The position numbers and the translations under genes were made by a program. This document shows, piece by piece, positions 1-9,278 of a stretch of 64,000 bases of DNA. Position 1 is the stretch's first letter. Every line of letters starts with the position of its first letter. Under the pieces are notes generated by a model. The model ran no database searches. It saw only the letters and a list, made by a program, of their open reading frames with translations, and was not told the DNA's origin. This DNA is from a virus. The stretch covers positions 25,588-89,587 of IMG/VR virus record IMGVR_UViG_3300028173_000007. The stretch is one strand, 5' to 3'.

Positions 1-1
1 G

Positions 2-3000
2 TCCACGGTCCCGATCAAGAAGCTCGACGAAGACGAGCGGGACCTTGCGCTCGACGTGATCGGCCGGCTGCGCCGCGAGATCGGGAAGCTCAAGAGCGGG
101 CTCGAAGCCGGCGCGAAGGAAGAACAGCGGTTCGGCGGGCACTCGGTGTTCCGCACTCACCACGGGATGCACTCGTTCACGGCGCCCACCGGGGCCGACA
201 AGGGCAAGATCGCGGAGGCCTGGATCACGTCGCACCTTGAGCGCGTCGGGCACGAGGCCATGAAGGAGGCCGCCGACAAGCACTATGGCGGCGAGAACGA
301 AGACGCCCCCCACGAGCACGGCATCCCCGAGAACGTACTTCGCGCCGTCCGCGCCACGCTGCGCCCCGAGGTGGTGAGCGCCTGGAGCATGGGCGGTATC
401 AAGCTCATGGACGACGGCCAGGCGCAGAAGAAGGCCGCAGCGGCGGCCAGCGCCACCGGGAAGCAGGCCGTGGCCGACAAGGCCAAGCGCGCCGAGGCGA
501 AGAAGGCCCGCGCGGCCGAGAAGAAGGCCGCCCGCGCCGAGAAGGCGCGCGCCGAGGCGAAGCCCGAGGACGACCCGAAGCGGGGCCCCGACGGCGAGCT
601 CACCGAGAAGGAGAAGGAACAGCGCCGCGAGAACGCGCGGCGCCGCAAGGGGACCGGGAAGCCCGACGAGCCGAAGAAGGGCCGCGCCCCGGCCTTCGAC
701 AATGAGACCTGGGCGAAGAAGTACGGGAAGCACGCGGAGAACGTCGAGGTCGTCGGCGGGCACATGACCGTATGGCAGATGGGCCAGAGCGGGAGCATGG
801 GCACCCGCGGAAACTGGTACGTCACCGCGCCCAACGGGAAGAACGTCGGCCGGGCGGCCAGCGCGGAGAAGGCGCGGGAGGTGGCCGAGCAGAAGGCCGC
901 TCAGCACAAGCCGCTCGGCGCTGGCGAGGTGCTGGACGAGATCCGCAAGCGCGGGGGCCACGGCATCGCGGACGGGATGCACGCGGACGCGAAGGAACGC
1001 ACCGAGGGCCACTACACCGCCACGACGCACACCGGGAAGAAGATCCCCAAGGGCGGCCCAGGCGAGCACACCGAGGGCTGGAGCTCCGCGGAGCACTCCA
1101 GCGCGGCGGCCTGGCACAAGAAGCAGGAGGACGCCAAGCGAGCGGACCCGCGTTCAAGCCTCGAAGACGCGAACCACCACGGCCGCATGGCCGAAGCGCA
1201 CCTCGGGGCCTACACGGCGATCCACGAGGGGCGGACGAAGGCGCGGAAGGCGAAGGACTTGGCCGCGCTCAAGGCCGACCCGAAGGCGAGGTTCCACGAC
1301 GCCCTTGCGTCGACCGGGTACGGCCCCGGCGGCCGGGGCTATGAGGCCGTGCGGGACTACATCGGCCTCGCCAACAGCCCCGAGGAAGCGGGCACCCTGG
1401 CGGCCGCCCTCGACTACTCGGGAGAGGCGGGCGCGCGTAGCTTCGAGGCCCTGGCGGCCCGAGCTCTCAAGGTGTCCCCGGCCGAGCTCGTGACGCGCAA
1501 GCGCGCCCACGCAGCGGCCGGCGCGGCCGCCGGCGGCGCCAAGGGCGACGAGCCGAAGCGGGTCGGCGGGGAGCTCACCGAGAAGGAGAAGGAGCAGCGG
1601 CGGGAGAACGCGCGCCGGCGGCGCAAGTTCACCCCCATCGACCCGAAGAAGGCCGCAGTCCCCGAGCACCTCCGCGCGGGGACTGCGGCGCAGGTGGGCG
1701 AGAACATCGCGGCGAACGCCAAGCTCGCCAGCACCGACGACGAGCGACAGAACGTCCGCGATCACGTCTCGCGGCTACTCGCCGCGGGGACGATCACGTC
1801 CGAAGCCGGGGAGCGGGCGTACCTGGCCGCTGGGCTGACGAAGGACGGCGGATTCAAGGCGGCCGAGCCCGCCCCCAAGGCCGAGCCCGCCCCCAAGGGG
1901 CGGGAGGCCCGCCAGGCCGAACACAAGCGCCGAGGCGGCGAGGCGGCGACCGCTCACCAGGCGGTCGCCGACCACCAGAGCGCGTGGATCAAAGAGCAGG
2001 GCGGGTCCGCCAAGTTGCGCGAGCGCGGCATCCGGCGCATGGACCAGATCCCGGTGCCGGACGAGCTCAAGATGAAGCGCCAGAAGGCGCGGGATGCCGT
2101 TGCGGCGCACCACCACGAGAACGGCGGCGCGGGCGGCTTCACGGCCGCGGCGATCAACGACGCGACCGCCTTTATCAAGCGCAGCGAGGCCAGCGGCGGC
2201 AACTTCGAGGTGCTCAAGTGGGCCCGCGCGGTGTTGTCGCAGATCAAGGCGGCCGGCCCCAACGCCGTGCGCGACACCCCCCCGCACCCCGGCAAGGGGA
2301 GCGCCACCGCGACCGCAGAGAAGTTCCTCGCCCGGCTGCGCGACCAGAACAGCCATTGGGGCGGAGACGACCGCAACGACGTGGGCGATGCCATCGTGAA
2401 GGAGGGCCGAAACAAGCGGACGGGGGCCGCGGAGCACGTCGTCAACTTCACGACCCGCCGCGGCCGCGAGGACCACCAGCGGCTCGGGGCCATCGCGACC
2501 GGCTTCGGCGGCCAGATGGTGCGGCGCAAGGGCTTCGTGTTCGCCACGCCTGAGAAGGCGCGCGCCTTCGCGGAGGCGCACGCCATCCACCACGGCACGG
2601 GCTCGCCCTACAGCGCCAGCAAGGCGGCCCAGGAGCCCGAGGGCGGCAAGCGGGGGCCCGGCGGTGAGCTCACCCCCGACGAGCTCGCCCAGCGCCGGGA
2701 GAACGCCGCGAAGCGCAAGGGGACGGGAAAGCCCGACGACGCGCCCAAGGCGAAGCCGAAGAAGGCCGACGAGCCCAAGGCGAAGCACCACCACGACGGT
2801 TGGCCCGAGGACCAGTACCAGCGCGCGCAGGCCTTCCGGCGCGCGCTCTATGAGGGCCCGATCAAGCTCGGGAACGGCGGCCAGGTGGAGACCACCGACA
2901 CGGGAGTCAAGGTCACGCACCCCGACGGGCGTGAACACGAGATGCGCGTCCCCAGGATCGACCGCGACAACACGGCGATTGAGGCCGCGGAGAACGGCGG

Positions 3001-5554
3001 GCCCGTGATCGCGGCGCCCCTGGGCAGGATGGAGGGCTACACCGCGAAGGCCGACGGCCTCCCGGTGGGGGGCCGCGCTCACATCGCGTACAACAAGGGC
3101 CAGGACGCCCTCGCCAAGCTCCACGCGCACGCCAGCGCACGGGCCCGCGGTGAGAAGGTGGACGCCGGCGAGCTCCACGACGCGGCCGAGGCCGTCACGC
3201 GACACGCCCAGGCCGTCGAGGCGGCCCACACCCGCCGCGGGAAGCCGCGGGACGCGGCCCTGCGGAAGCGCGGAAGTCTGATCGCGCAGCGAGACGCCGT
3301 GCTCTCCAGCGCCCAGGATGCCGTCGCGTTCCACGGCCAAGGCAAGCCCGACCCCGAGGCCTTCCACGCCTGGGCCAAGGACAAGAGCCCCGAGAAGCTC
3401 GTAGACCTGGCCGCGAAGGTCACCGGGGAGGGCGGGCACCCCGCCGCAACTGAGCTCGCCTTCGGCAAGGTGCCGGCGCACGACATCGTGCGCGCCGCGA
3501 TGGACAGCATCGGCAAGACCGGCTCTCGTGCCCGAAGCATCCCCGCCACCATGCGGCGCGCGGTCCATGCCCTCGGCCACCTGGCGGGGGAGCACCGCGG
3601 ACACGAGAGCATGGCCCTCGGCGCGGCCTGGACCGACCTTCCCGACGCGGTGTTGGAGGGGATCAAGACCCGAGGCCGCACCGCAGACGGCAAAGACTGG
3701 CACCCCAACGGCCAGCGGAAGCGCGCCGCGGAGAACGCCGTCGGTGAGCTCCGCGCCCGCGACAACGCCGCCCAGCGGCTCGGCGTGCCCCGTGTCGAGG
3801 TTCAGCCGAAGGTGGGGGTCAACGGCACCGAGCTCAGTCACTTGGCGGCGGGCATGAGCGACCTTCGCAAGCGGGCCAGCGCCGGCGACAAGCACGCGGA
3901 GGGCGAGATCAAGATGCGCGGCATGGCCGCCGATCTCCTGGGCCACGGGAAGCACGTCCTCGACTCCCTGCACGACCACGGCGGCGTGCATGAGGTGTTC
4001 GGCGGCGACCACGAACACATCAAAGCGCCGGACGGGAGCACCTACCGCCGGAACACGGGCCACGCCGGCGAGACGACGTGGAAGAAGGTCGGCGCGGACG
4101 GCACGACCGGCGAGTCGTGGAACCGCGGGGCGAGCCGCGCGGCTCTCGAAAAGCAGCACGGCACCGACGGGTGGGGCGACGCCAACGAGACGAAAGAGCA
4201 GGCCCACGGCCGGCTACTGGCCGACCTGAGCACGCAAGCCGGGCAGACGAGGCGGACGCCTGGGCGAAAGGAGCTCAGCGGGTACGACAAGACGGGGATC
4301 GCGATCCGCCAGCACCTCGAAGGCTCGAAGCTCATCGAGCACGACGAGCACGGCCCCGTGTCGCTCGGCCAGGTGGCCGAGGTCATGGACCGGCACCAGA
4401 ACGTCGCGGAGGCCGGCTCGAAGCGCGACAACATCCCCTCGCCCAACTGGCCGGCGAAGCTCTCCGACGAGCGCCTGGGCGAGATCGTGAAGCACCGCAA
4501 CGAGCCCGGTCTACACGACCGCTTCCACCGGGAGCAGACCGCGCGCGCCGATCACGAGCTCCACCAGGGCGACCACGGCGATCACGAGGCGGCGAAGTCC
4601 GGTAACGGCTGGACGGTCAAGAAGGGCGGAAAGCACACCGGGATCAAGGCCGACACGAAGGGCGAAGCCCTGCACGCGGCCGGGATGCTCCACCGAGGGG
4701 ACTCGGGCGAGGACGTAGAGCACGCCCTCGCCACGGGCACGGCGAAGCGCGCGGTGGGCGTCTACAAGGAACGCCGGCGCCAGGCCGCCGCGGGGGCCGA
4801 CGCGGCCAGCCTGCACGCCATGACGCAGGCGACGGCGCCCGCCGCCGGTGAGTTCAACGTCGAGGCGAAGCCGCACACGACCCGAGCGAAGGCGGCCGCC
4901 CGCATGGCGAAGTTCGCCAGCACCGAGGATGATCGCGTCAACTTGCAGAGCTACCATGTGAAGGATGGGCACGCCACCGCGACGGACGGGCACCGCCTGG
5001 CCAGTATCCCCGTGAAGGGTGACCACGAGGACGGGGCGACCTACCGAGCTCACGGCGACGCGGTGCCGAAGCACATCGAGGGCGACGCCGAGAAGGTGGC
5101 CGCGTGGCACAAGGGCTGGGGCCGAGGCTCGCAGAGCGACGTGAACTTCCCCGACTACACGCAGGTCACGCCCAAGGGGCACCCCCACGTCGATCACGTC
5201 GATGCGAAGCACCTCACGACCGCACTTCGGATGCTCAAGCCGCACATGGACGGGAAGGTCCCCCACATGCGCCTTGAACGGAAGGACGGGAAGCTCTACG
5301 CCACCGCCGACGTGGGCCACGCGGTAGACGGCGGCGTGGCACGCATCCACCTGGGCGACACCTCGCACCCTGACGGGCAGGTGGGCATCAATCACAAGTA
5401 CCTCTCCGACGCGACGCAGGGCGCAAAGGGCACGGTCCAGATCAAGACCGGGAGCATGAAGCCCCGAGCCGACGACAGCGACCACGGCCTCGCGCCGATG
5501 GCCGTACACCGCGAGGACGGCGAGAAGCACATCATCATGCCGCTGCGCGTGTGA
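2..5554 (+). CDS. Giant multidomain head-module protein with C-terminal beta-clamp-like domain (5' partial)
   Basis: The frame is open through the left edge, so the true start is outside; the first in-window start codon is a GTG at 56. The first residues (TVPIKKLDEDER) recall the beginning of XkdF-like phage proteins. About 1,830 residues rich in Ala, Lys, Glu and His follow. Counting from the GTG, three near-identical linkers with core GELTEKEKEQRRENA lie at about residues 172, 499 and 862 and appear to separate modules. From about residue 1600 the protein resembles bacterial DNA polymerase III beta clamp: ATDGHRLA at about 1642, FPDYTQVTPK at about 1698, and a terminal IIMPLRV like the VVMPMRL end of DnaN. 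About 230 residues match, enough for roughly two of the three clamp domains. Position ahead of the prohead protease suggests a virion or head-assembly protein. The clamp resemblance is my own reading of motifs; the rest has no recognised function. Confidence 0.75.
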   Translation, partial: STVPIKKLDEDERDLALDVIGRLRREIGKLKSGLEAGAKEEQRFGGHSVFRTHHGMHSFTAPTGADKGKIAEAWITSHLERVGHEAMKEAADKHYGGENEDAPHEHGIPENVLRAVRATLRPEVVSAWSMGGIKLMDDGQAQKKAAAAASATGKQAVADKAKRAEAKKARAAEKKAARAEKARAEAKPEDDPKRGPDGELTEKEKEQRRENARRRKGTGKPDEPKKGRAPAFDNETWAKKYGKHAENVEVVGGHMTVWQMGQSGSMGTRGNWYVTAPNGKNVGRAASAEKAREVAEQKAAQHKPLGAGEVLDEIRKRGGHGIADGMHADAKERTEGHYTATTHTGKKIPKGGPGEHTEGWSSAEHSSAAAWHKKQEDAKRADPRSSLEDANHHGRMAEAHLGAYTAIHEGRTKARKAKDLAALKADPKARFHDALASTGYGPGGRGYEAVRDYIGLANSPEEAGTLAAALDYSGEAGARSFEALAARALKVSPAELVTRKRAHAAAGAAAGGAKGDEPKRVGGELTEKEKEQRRENARRRRKFTPIDPKKAAVPEHLRAGTAAQVGENIAANAKLASTDDERQNVRDHVSRLLAAGTITSEAGERAYLAAGLTKDGGFKAAEPAPKAEPAPKGREARQAEHKRRGGEAATAHQAVADHQSAWIKEQGGSAKLRERGIRRMDQIPVPDELKMKRQKARDAVAAHHHENGGAGGFTAAAINDATAFIKRSEASGGNFEVLKWARAVLSQIKAAGPNAVRDTPPHPGKGSATATAEKFLARLRDQNSHWGGDDRNDVGDAIVKEGRNKRTGAAEHVVNFTTRRGREDHQRLGAIATGFGGQMVRRKGFVFATPEKARAFAEAHAIHHGTGSPYSASKAAQEPEGGKRGPGGELTPDELAQRRENAAKRKGTGKPDDAPKAKPKKADEPKAKHHHDGWPEDQYQRAQAFRRALYEGPIKLGNGGQVETTDTGVKVTHPDGREHEMRVPRIDRDNTAIEAAENGGPVIAAPLGRMEGYTAKADGLPVGGRAHIAYNKGQDALAKLHAHASARARGEKVDAGELHDAAEAVTRHAQAVEAAHTRRGKPRDAALRKRGSLIAQRDAVLSSAQDAVAFHGQGKPDPEAFHAWAKDKSPEKLVDLAAKVTGEGGHPAATELAFGKVPAHDIVRAAMDSIGKTGSRARSIPATMRRAVHALGHLAGEHRGHESMALGAAWTDLPDAVLEGIKTRGRTADGKDWHPNGQRKRAAENAVGELRARDNAAQRLGVPRVEVQPKVGVNGTELSHLAAGMSDLRKRASAGDKHAEGEIKMRGMAADLLGHGKHVLDSLHDHGGVHEVFGGDHEHIKAPDGSTYRRNTGHAGETTWKKVGADGTTGESWNRGASRAALEKQHGTDGWGDANETKEQAHGRLLADLSTQAGQTRRTPGRKELSGYDKTGIAIRQHLEGSKLIEHDEHGPVSLGQVAEVMDRHQNVAEAGSKRDNIPSPNWPAKLSDERLGEIVKHRNEPGLHDRFHREQTARADHELHQGDHGDHEAAKSGNGWTVKKGGKHTGIKADTKGEALHAAGMLHRGDSGEDVEHALATGTAKRAVGVYKERRRQAAAGADAASLHAMTQATAPAAGEFNVEAKPHTTRAKAAARMAKFASTEDDRVNLQSYHVKDGHATATDGHRLASIPVKGDHEDGATYRAHGDAVPKHIEGDAEKVAAWHKGWGRGSQSDVNFPDYTQVTPKGHPHVDHVDAKHLTTALRMLKPHMDGKVPHMRLERKDGKLYATADVGHAVDGGVARIHLGDTSHPDGQVGINHKYLSDATQGAKGTVQIKTGSMKPRADDSDHGLAPMAVHREDGEKHIIMPLRV

Positions 5555-5826
5555 CGGTGGACGAACCGCGTTCAATCCGGTGCGGCTCGTGTGGCCACAC
5601 CATCGGGGCTCACCAGGGCGGCCGGCTCAAGTTGCGCGTGCGTGTCCTGGCGTTCGGGCCGGACGGCGCCGCGAAGGCCCCGTGCCCGCGCTGTAAGCGC
5701 GACACGCCGGTTCCGGTGGAGCTCGCCCCCGAGTACCGGCCGGCAGCCCTCAACCGCCAGTCTCGGGCCGCAGCCGCGCGAGCTCGGGCCGCGGCCAGGT
5801 TGACGCACGCGCCCGAGACGCCTTAG
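5551..5826 (+). CDS. Com-like zinc-ribbon protein
   Basis: A 91-residue protein starting at a GTG that overlaps the stop of the giant upstream gene (GTGA). It has a CxxC pair near the N-terminus (IRCGSCG) and a second at CPRCKRDTPV. This arrangement is close to phage Mu Com, a small zinc protein that activates translation of the mom DNA-modification gene by binding its mRNA. A roughly 20-residue insertion separates the two cysteine pairs, and the C-terminus is Ala/Arg-rich, suiting nucleic-acid binding. No mom-like gene was recognised in the window, so the target is unknown. It is translationally coupled to the upstream gene and followed by a terminator. Confidence 0.6.
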   Translation: MTVDEPRSIRCGSCGHTIGAHQGGRLKLRVRVLAFGPDGAAKAPCPRCKRDTPVPVELAPEYRPAALNRQSRAAAARARAAARLTHAPETP

Positions 5827-5867
5827 CCTCTCGGGCAGACGCGATAGCGACACTCATTAGCGGCCTA

Positions 5868-5920
5868 GTCCCCCAGGGGACACCGAGAGGCGCCCAGGGG
5901 AGACCCTGTGGCGCCTTTTT
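5868..5920 (+). terminator. Tandem hairpins; rho-independent terminator
   Basis: A short perfect hairpin (GTCCCC/GGGGAC, 5868-5881) is followed by a long G+C-rich stem at 5888-5916 (AGGCGCCCAGGG pairing with CCCTGTGGCGCCT, one bulged T) that runs straight into five T residues. This is a textbook intrinsic terminator between the polyprotein/Com-like pair and the prohead protease gene. Confidence 0.8.
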
Positions 5921-5938
5921 GCGTTTGGAGAGCCCGGC

Positions 5939-6790
5939 GTGACCATGCCAGCCCCCAGCCCCACAACCCGCCTTCACGGGTGGATGCCGTGGGAGGCCTT
6001 TTTCAAGGCCGACGCGCCCAAGGGCAAGCGGCTACGCATTCGCGGCATCGTGAGCACCGAGCACCGAGACCTACAAGGCGAGGTGGTCGTGCAGGCCGGC
6101 CTCGACTGCTCCCCGATCTCGCAAGGCCGCGGGTGGTTCAACGACAATCACCGCCGCGAGACGGGCCAGGAGCTCGGCATCCCGACGAAGGTGTGGCGAA
6201 CGAAGGTCAAGGGCGTACCGGCGACGGCCGTCGAGGGCTACCTGCTCGACACGCCCGAGGGCCGGCGCGTGTGGACGAACGCGCGCGCTCTCGCGGGGAC
6301 CGGCCGCAACTACGGTTTCAGCGTCGAGGGCGCGATCCTCGAACGGGACGTGACCGACCAGAAACGGATCGTCCGCTCGGTTGCCCGGCAGATCGCGATC
6401 ACCCGTTGCCCGGTCAACCCGAACACCGAACTTGAACCAATCGCCAAGAGCCTCACGGCGCACATGGAGAAGGCCGTCCGCTTGGGCGCCGCCTTCCCTG
6501 GCGCCAGCGGCCAGCCTGGCCAGATGGGCGCGCTGGTGCCGCAGGACCTCGGCCGTCGGGCCGACGGCCACGACGACGAAGTGCAGTTCTTCGGGGGCCT
6601 GGCCTTCGATTGGGCCGCGTTCGCGCGGTCTCACAGCGCATCGGACGCCCTCAGAAACGGGCGCCGTCGCACACGTCCCCGCCTGGAGAAATCCCAGGCA
6701 GTCGCCTATGTCCGCGCGCGGCTCCCCGGTGCCACCGACGCGCAGATCAGAACCATCCTCGCCGGCGCGTCCGGCGCAACTGGAGCGTGA
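5939..6790 (+). CDS. Prohead serine protease
   Basis: A 283-residue protein resembling caudoviral prohead proteases, which cut scaffold and capsid N-termini during head maturation. Typical features are RGIVSTEHRDLQGE near residue 40, a histidine-containing segment (FNDNHRRETG) and NYGFSVEG near residue 124 carrying the probable catalytic serine; VNPNTELEPIAK matches the usual end of the catalytic domain. The GTG at 5939 is preferred because GGAGAG lies six bases upstream; an ATG follows two codons later. The C-terminal third is Arg-rich and less conserved. It follows a terminator and precedes the scaffold candidate and the capsid gene, the usual order for this enzyme. Confidence 0.8.
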   Translation: MTMPAPSPTTRLHGWMPWEAFFKADAPKGKRLRIRGIVSTEHRDLQGEVVVQAGLDCSPISQGRGWFNDNHRRETGQELGIPTKVWRTKVKGVPATAVEGYLLDTPEGRRVWTNARALAGTGRNYGFSVEGAILERDVTDQKRIVRSVARQIAITRCPVNPNTELEPIAKSLTAHMEKAVRLGAAFPGASGQPGQMGALVPQDLGRRADGHDDEVQFFGGLAFDWAAFARSHSASDALRNGRRRTRPRLEKSQAVAYVRARLPGATDAQIRTILAGASGATGA

Positions 6791-6792
6791 AC

Positions 6793-7590
6793 ATGGAGAT
6801 CCTGCCCTACCTCAAAAGCATGGCGAAGGGTGGCGACAAGGCCGCGCTGGCGTGCCTCAAGTCGATGGCCGGTGACGGCAACGACGACGCGGCCGATGCG
6901 GTCCACGAGCTCGAAGGCGGCGACGTGGACGGCGGGAACGGCTCGGAGGCCGGCGACGCCCTCAACGGCGAGTTCGGCAAGTCGGAGGACTTCGGCCCCC
7001 TGTTCGACCTCGACGCCCTCGACAACGAGATCGCGGACGCGGAGCCCTTCGCCAAGTCGGAGGACTACCCCGAGGTGCCCGACGCCCGCGAGATCATCGG
7101 CGCCCAGGATGGCGTCGCGGCCGCGATGGCGATGGACGCCGACGATCTCGTCGAGGGCTTCGTCAAGGGCGTGTCGGAGGCCATCGACCGCCTCGGTGAC
7201 GCGACCCTGTGGAACGGGACCGGCGTGGAGGCGATGGCGAAGTCCGTCACCGCCATTGGCGAGATCCTGCACGCGCAGACCGACGCCCTCGGCGAGCTCC
7301 GCAAGGGCATGACCGAGCTCCGCGCCACCTTCCTGAGCCGCGGCGCCGGCCTGGCCGGCGTGGACGCGGCGCAGCCCGCGGCCCGCCCCCGTCTGCGCAA
7401 GTCGCTGGACGACGACGCGCTGGGGGCCCCCAGCGCCGGTGACGACCTGAACACGTTGCGGAAGTCGCTCCGCACCATGCGCGGCGCGACCTCCCGCGAC
7501 GACACGGCGAAGCAGGCCATGATCGGCGAGGCCCTCGAAGACCTGACCATCGGCGAGACGGCGCGTGCGCGCGCCCTCGTGGCCGGCTGA
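6793..7590 (+). CDS. Putative scaffold protein
   Basis: A 265-residue acidic, helical protein between the prohead protease and the major capsid protein, the usual position of a scaffold. The start is taken as the ATG at 6793, two bases after the protease stop; the frame is open further upstream but that part shadows the protease. The N-terminal half is rich in Asp, Glu and Gly with FAKSEDY-like repeats. The centre (about residues 110-180) is predicted helix with hydrophobic spacing suited to a coiled coil. The C-terminal quarter is basic (LRKSLRTMRG). No catalytic motif is visible. Scaffold is inferred from position and composition; a head-decoration protein is the alternative. Confidence 0.5.
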   Translation: MEILPYLKSMAKGGDKAALACLKSMAGDGNDDAADAVHELEGGDVDGGNGSEAGDALNGEFGKSEDFGPLFDLDALDNEIADAEPFAKSEDYPEVPDAREIIGAQDGVAAAMAMDADDLVEGFVKGVSEAIDRLGDATLWNGTGVEAMAKSVTAIGEILHAQTDALGELRKGMTELRATFLSRGAGLAGVDAAQPAARPRLRKSLDDDALGAPSAGDDLNTLRKSLRTMRGATSRDDTAKQAMIGEALEDLTIGETARARALVAG

Positions 7591-7665
7591 CACACAACCT
7601 GCGCGGCGCGTAGGGCCGCACTCGGACCACCGGGCGCCTGGCGCTCTCAGATTGGAGAAACCATC

Positions 7666-9171
7666 GTGGAAATTGCGGACATTTTCGGCGGACAGGCCGA
7701 GGTCACCGGCGCCGGCGTCGCGGCGGCGCTCGGGAAGGGCTCGGTGGGCGAGCTCCTCAAGTCGATGAGCGTCGGGGCGACGTTCCCGGCCCAGATCGGG
7801 GACCTCAACCCCGGTCAACTGATGGCGACGGTCCCCCAGGACCTCGACGACGTGCTCCACAACATGAGCTTCGACCCGCGGAAGCACACCTTCCTGTTCC
7901 GCGAGACCCACCACGACAAGGTGTGGAGCACGGTTCACCAGTACGTCCGCAAGCAGTCGCAGGGCTCGCTCGGCCGTCGGTTCATGTTCCACCAGGAGGG
8001 CGGCCTGCCGCCCGAGTCGGACAGCACCTACACGCTGGAGCAGGTCGCGATGAAGTTCGCCGGCTCCGTCCGGCGGCTCCCGATCCAGGCGCGGCTCGTG
8101 AAGTCCATCGCGGGTAACACCGTGAAGGCCCAGAACAAGGACGGGGCCGAAGAAATCCTCGCCGGCATCGAGTGGGCGATGCTCTACGGCAACCCGACCG
8201 TGAACCCGATGACCTTCGAGGGGATCAAGCAGTCGATGATCCGCGAGGGGATCAGCCTCGACGCCGGCGGCATCGCGCCCACCGAGGCGCTCATCGATGA
8301 GGGCATGGAGCGGATCACCGAGCGGCCCAACTGGGGCTACCCGACCGACATCCTGTGCAGCCCCCGGATGCACAAGACGATCCGGCAGGTCTACGCGCCC
8401 CGAATGCGCTCCATGCTCGGCAAGGCCTTTCACCCCAACTACAGCTTGAAGGGCATGACCTTCGATCACTGTGCCGAGGGTGACGAGGTGCGGATTCGGA
8501 AGCACCCGCTCGCCATCGAAGAAGCCCCCGTGTGCGACGAGCTCGGGGCCGGCCCCGACCCGAGCAAGCGCCCCGTGCTCCCCATCGTGATCAGCCAGCC
8601 CACGCCGGCCAACGACGCGGACAGCCTGTACGGCAACGGCCAGGCGGCGCGCGCCGGCGGCGTGGTCAAGTACCGCGCCGTGGCCATCAACGAGTACGGG
8701 ATGAGCGTCCCCCTGACCCTCAACGACGCCAACATCGGCGCCGGCCAGTCCGCGCCCTTCACGATCAAGGATGGCGCCGTCCCCGGCGCGCTGAACCGGG
8801 CGACCGGCTTCATCATCTACCGCACCGAGCCGGGCCTGCTCGCGCCCACCGCCACGCAGATCGACGAGATCAGCGCGGCCAGCGGCGCGAACGTGACCTA
8901 CACCGACCGCGCCGAGAACCTGCCGGGGTGCTCCGACCTGTTCCTCCTGAGCAACAACCGCGAGGCCTTGTGCTGGAAGCAGTTGCTCCCCTTCTTCAAC
9001 TTCCCGCTGGGGAACCTCGACACGTCCTACCGCTGGGCGCTGCTCCTGTTCGGGGCCCTCAAGATCGCGTTGCCCCGGCACCACGCCGTGATCCGCAACG
9101 TGAAGCCCGACCTCGCGCTGCGCCAGGTCTTCGGGCCCGGCGATCAGAGCTCGGCCCAGGCCAACCTGTAG
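7666..9171 (+). CDS. Major capsid protein
   Basis: A 501-residue protein in the capsid position, with the family-typical stretch AEEILAGIEWAMLYGNP around residue 165 followed by a FEGIKQSM segment. Start is GTG 7666 with GGAGAAA a few bases upstream. Around residues 305-420 there is an inserted beta-rich domain (VVKYRAVAINEYGMSVP, then FIIYRTEPG) that looks like a fibronectin/Ig-like fold and would probably decorate the capsid surface. The C-terminal part (TSYRWALLLFGALKIALPRHH) returns to the capsid core. A strong hairpin follows the stop. Confidence 0.8.
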   Translation: MEIADIFGGQAEVTGAGVAAALGKGSVGELLKSMSVGATFPAQIGDLNPGQLMATVPQDLDDVLHNMSFDPRKHTFLFRETHHDKVWSTVHQYVRKQSQGSLGRRFMFHQEGGLPPESDSTYTLEQVAMKFAGSVRRLPIQARLVKSIAGNTVKAQNKDGAEEILAGIEWAMLYGNPTVNPMTFEGIKQSMIREGISLDAGGIAPTEALIDEGMERITERPNWGYPTDILCSPRMHKTIRQVYAPRMRSMLGKAFHPNYSLKGMTFDHCAEGDEVRIRKHPLAIEEAPVCDELGAGPDPSKRPVLPIVISQPTPANDADSLYGNGQAARAGGVVKYRAVAINEYGMSVPLTLNDANIGAGQSAPFTIKDGAVPGALNRATGFIIYRTEPGLLAPTATQIDEISAASGANVTYTDRAENLPGCSDLFLLSNNREALCWKQLLPFFNFPLGNLDTSYRWALLLFGALKIALPRHHAVIRNVKPDLALRQVFGPGDQSSAQANL

Positions 9172-9173
9172 CC

Positions 9174-9209
9174 GGTTGAGACGGGCGCCGGCTGGCGCCC
9201 GTCTCAACC
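9174..9209 (+). terminator. Strong hairpin after capsid gene
   Basis: A perfect 16-bp inverted repeat (GGTTGAGACGGGCGCC with its complement) with a 4-base GGCT loop starts three bases after the capsid stop. No T tract follows, so it may act as a partial terminator or as an mRNA 3' stabiliser that sets the high capsid dose. Confidence 0.7.
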
Positions 9210-9278
9210 CTCCCGCTTGGGTGCGGTTGCCCGCCCGCGGCCCCTGTGCTCACACCTGCCGGGCATGGAGCGGCTTTC

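Noticed and set aside
1775-4207. An 810-codon open frame on the minus strand opposite the giant head gene.
   Set aside because: Shadow frame caused by high G+C and few stops; the plus strand codes and no start context or family is visible.
6706-9207. An 833-codon minus-strand frame opposite protease, scaffold and capsid genes.
   Set aside because: It spans several well-supported plus-strand genes and a terminator; typical high-G+C shadow.
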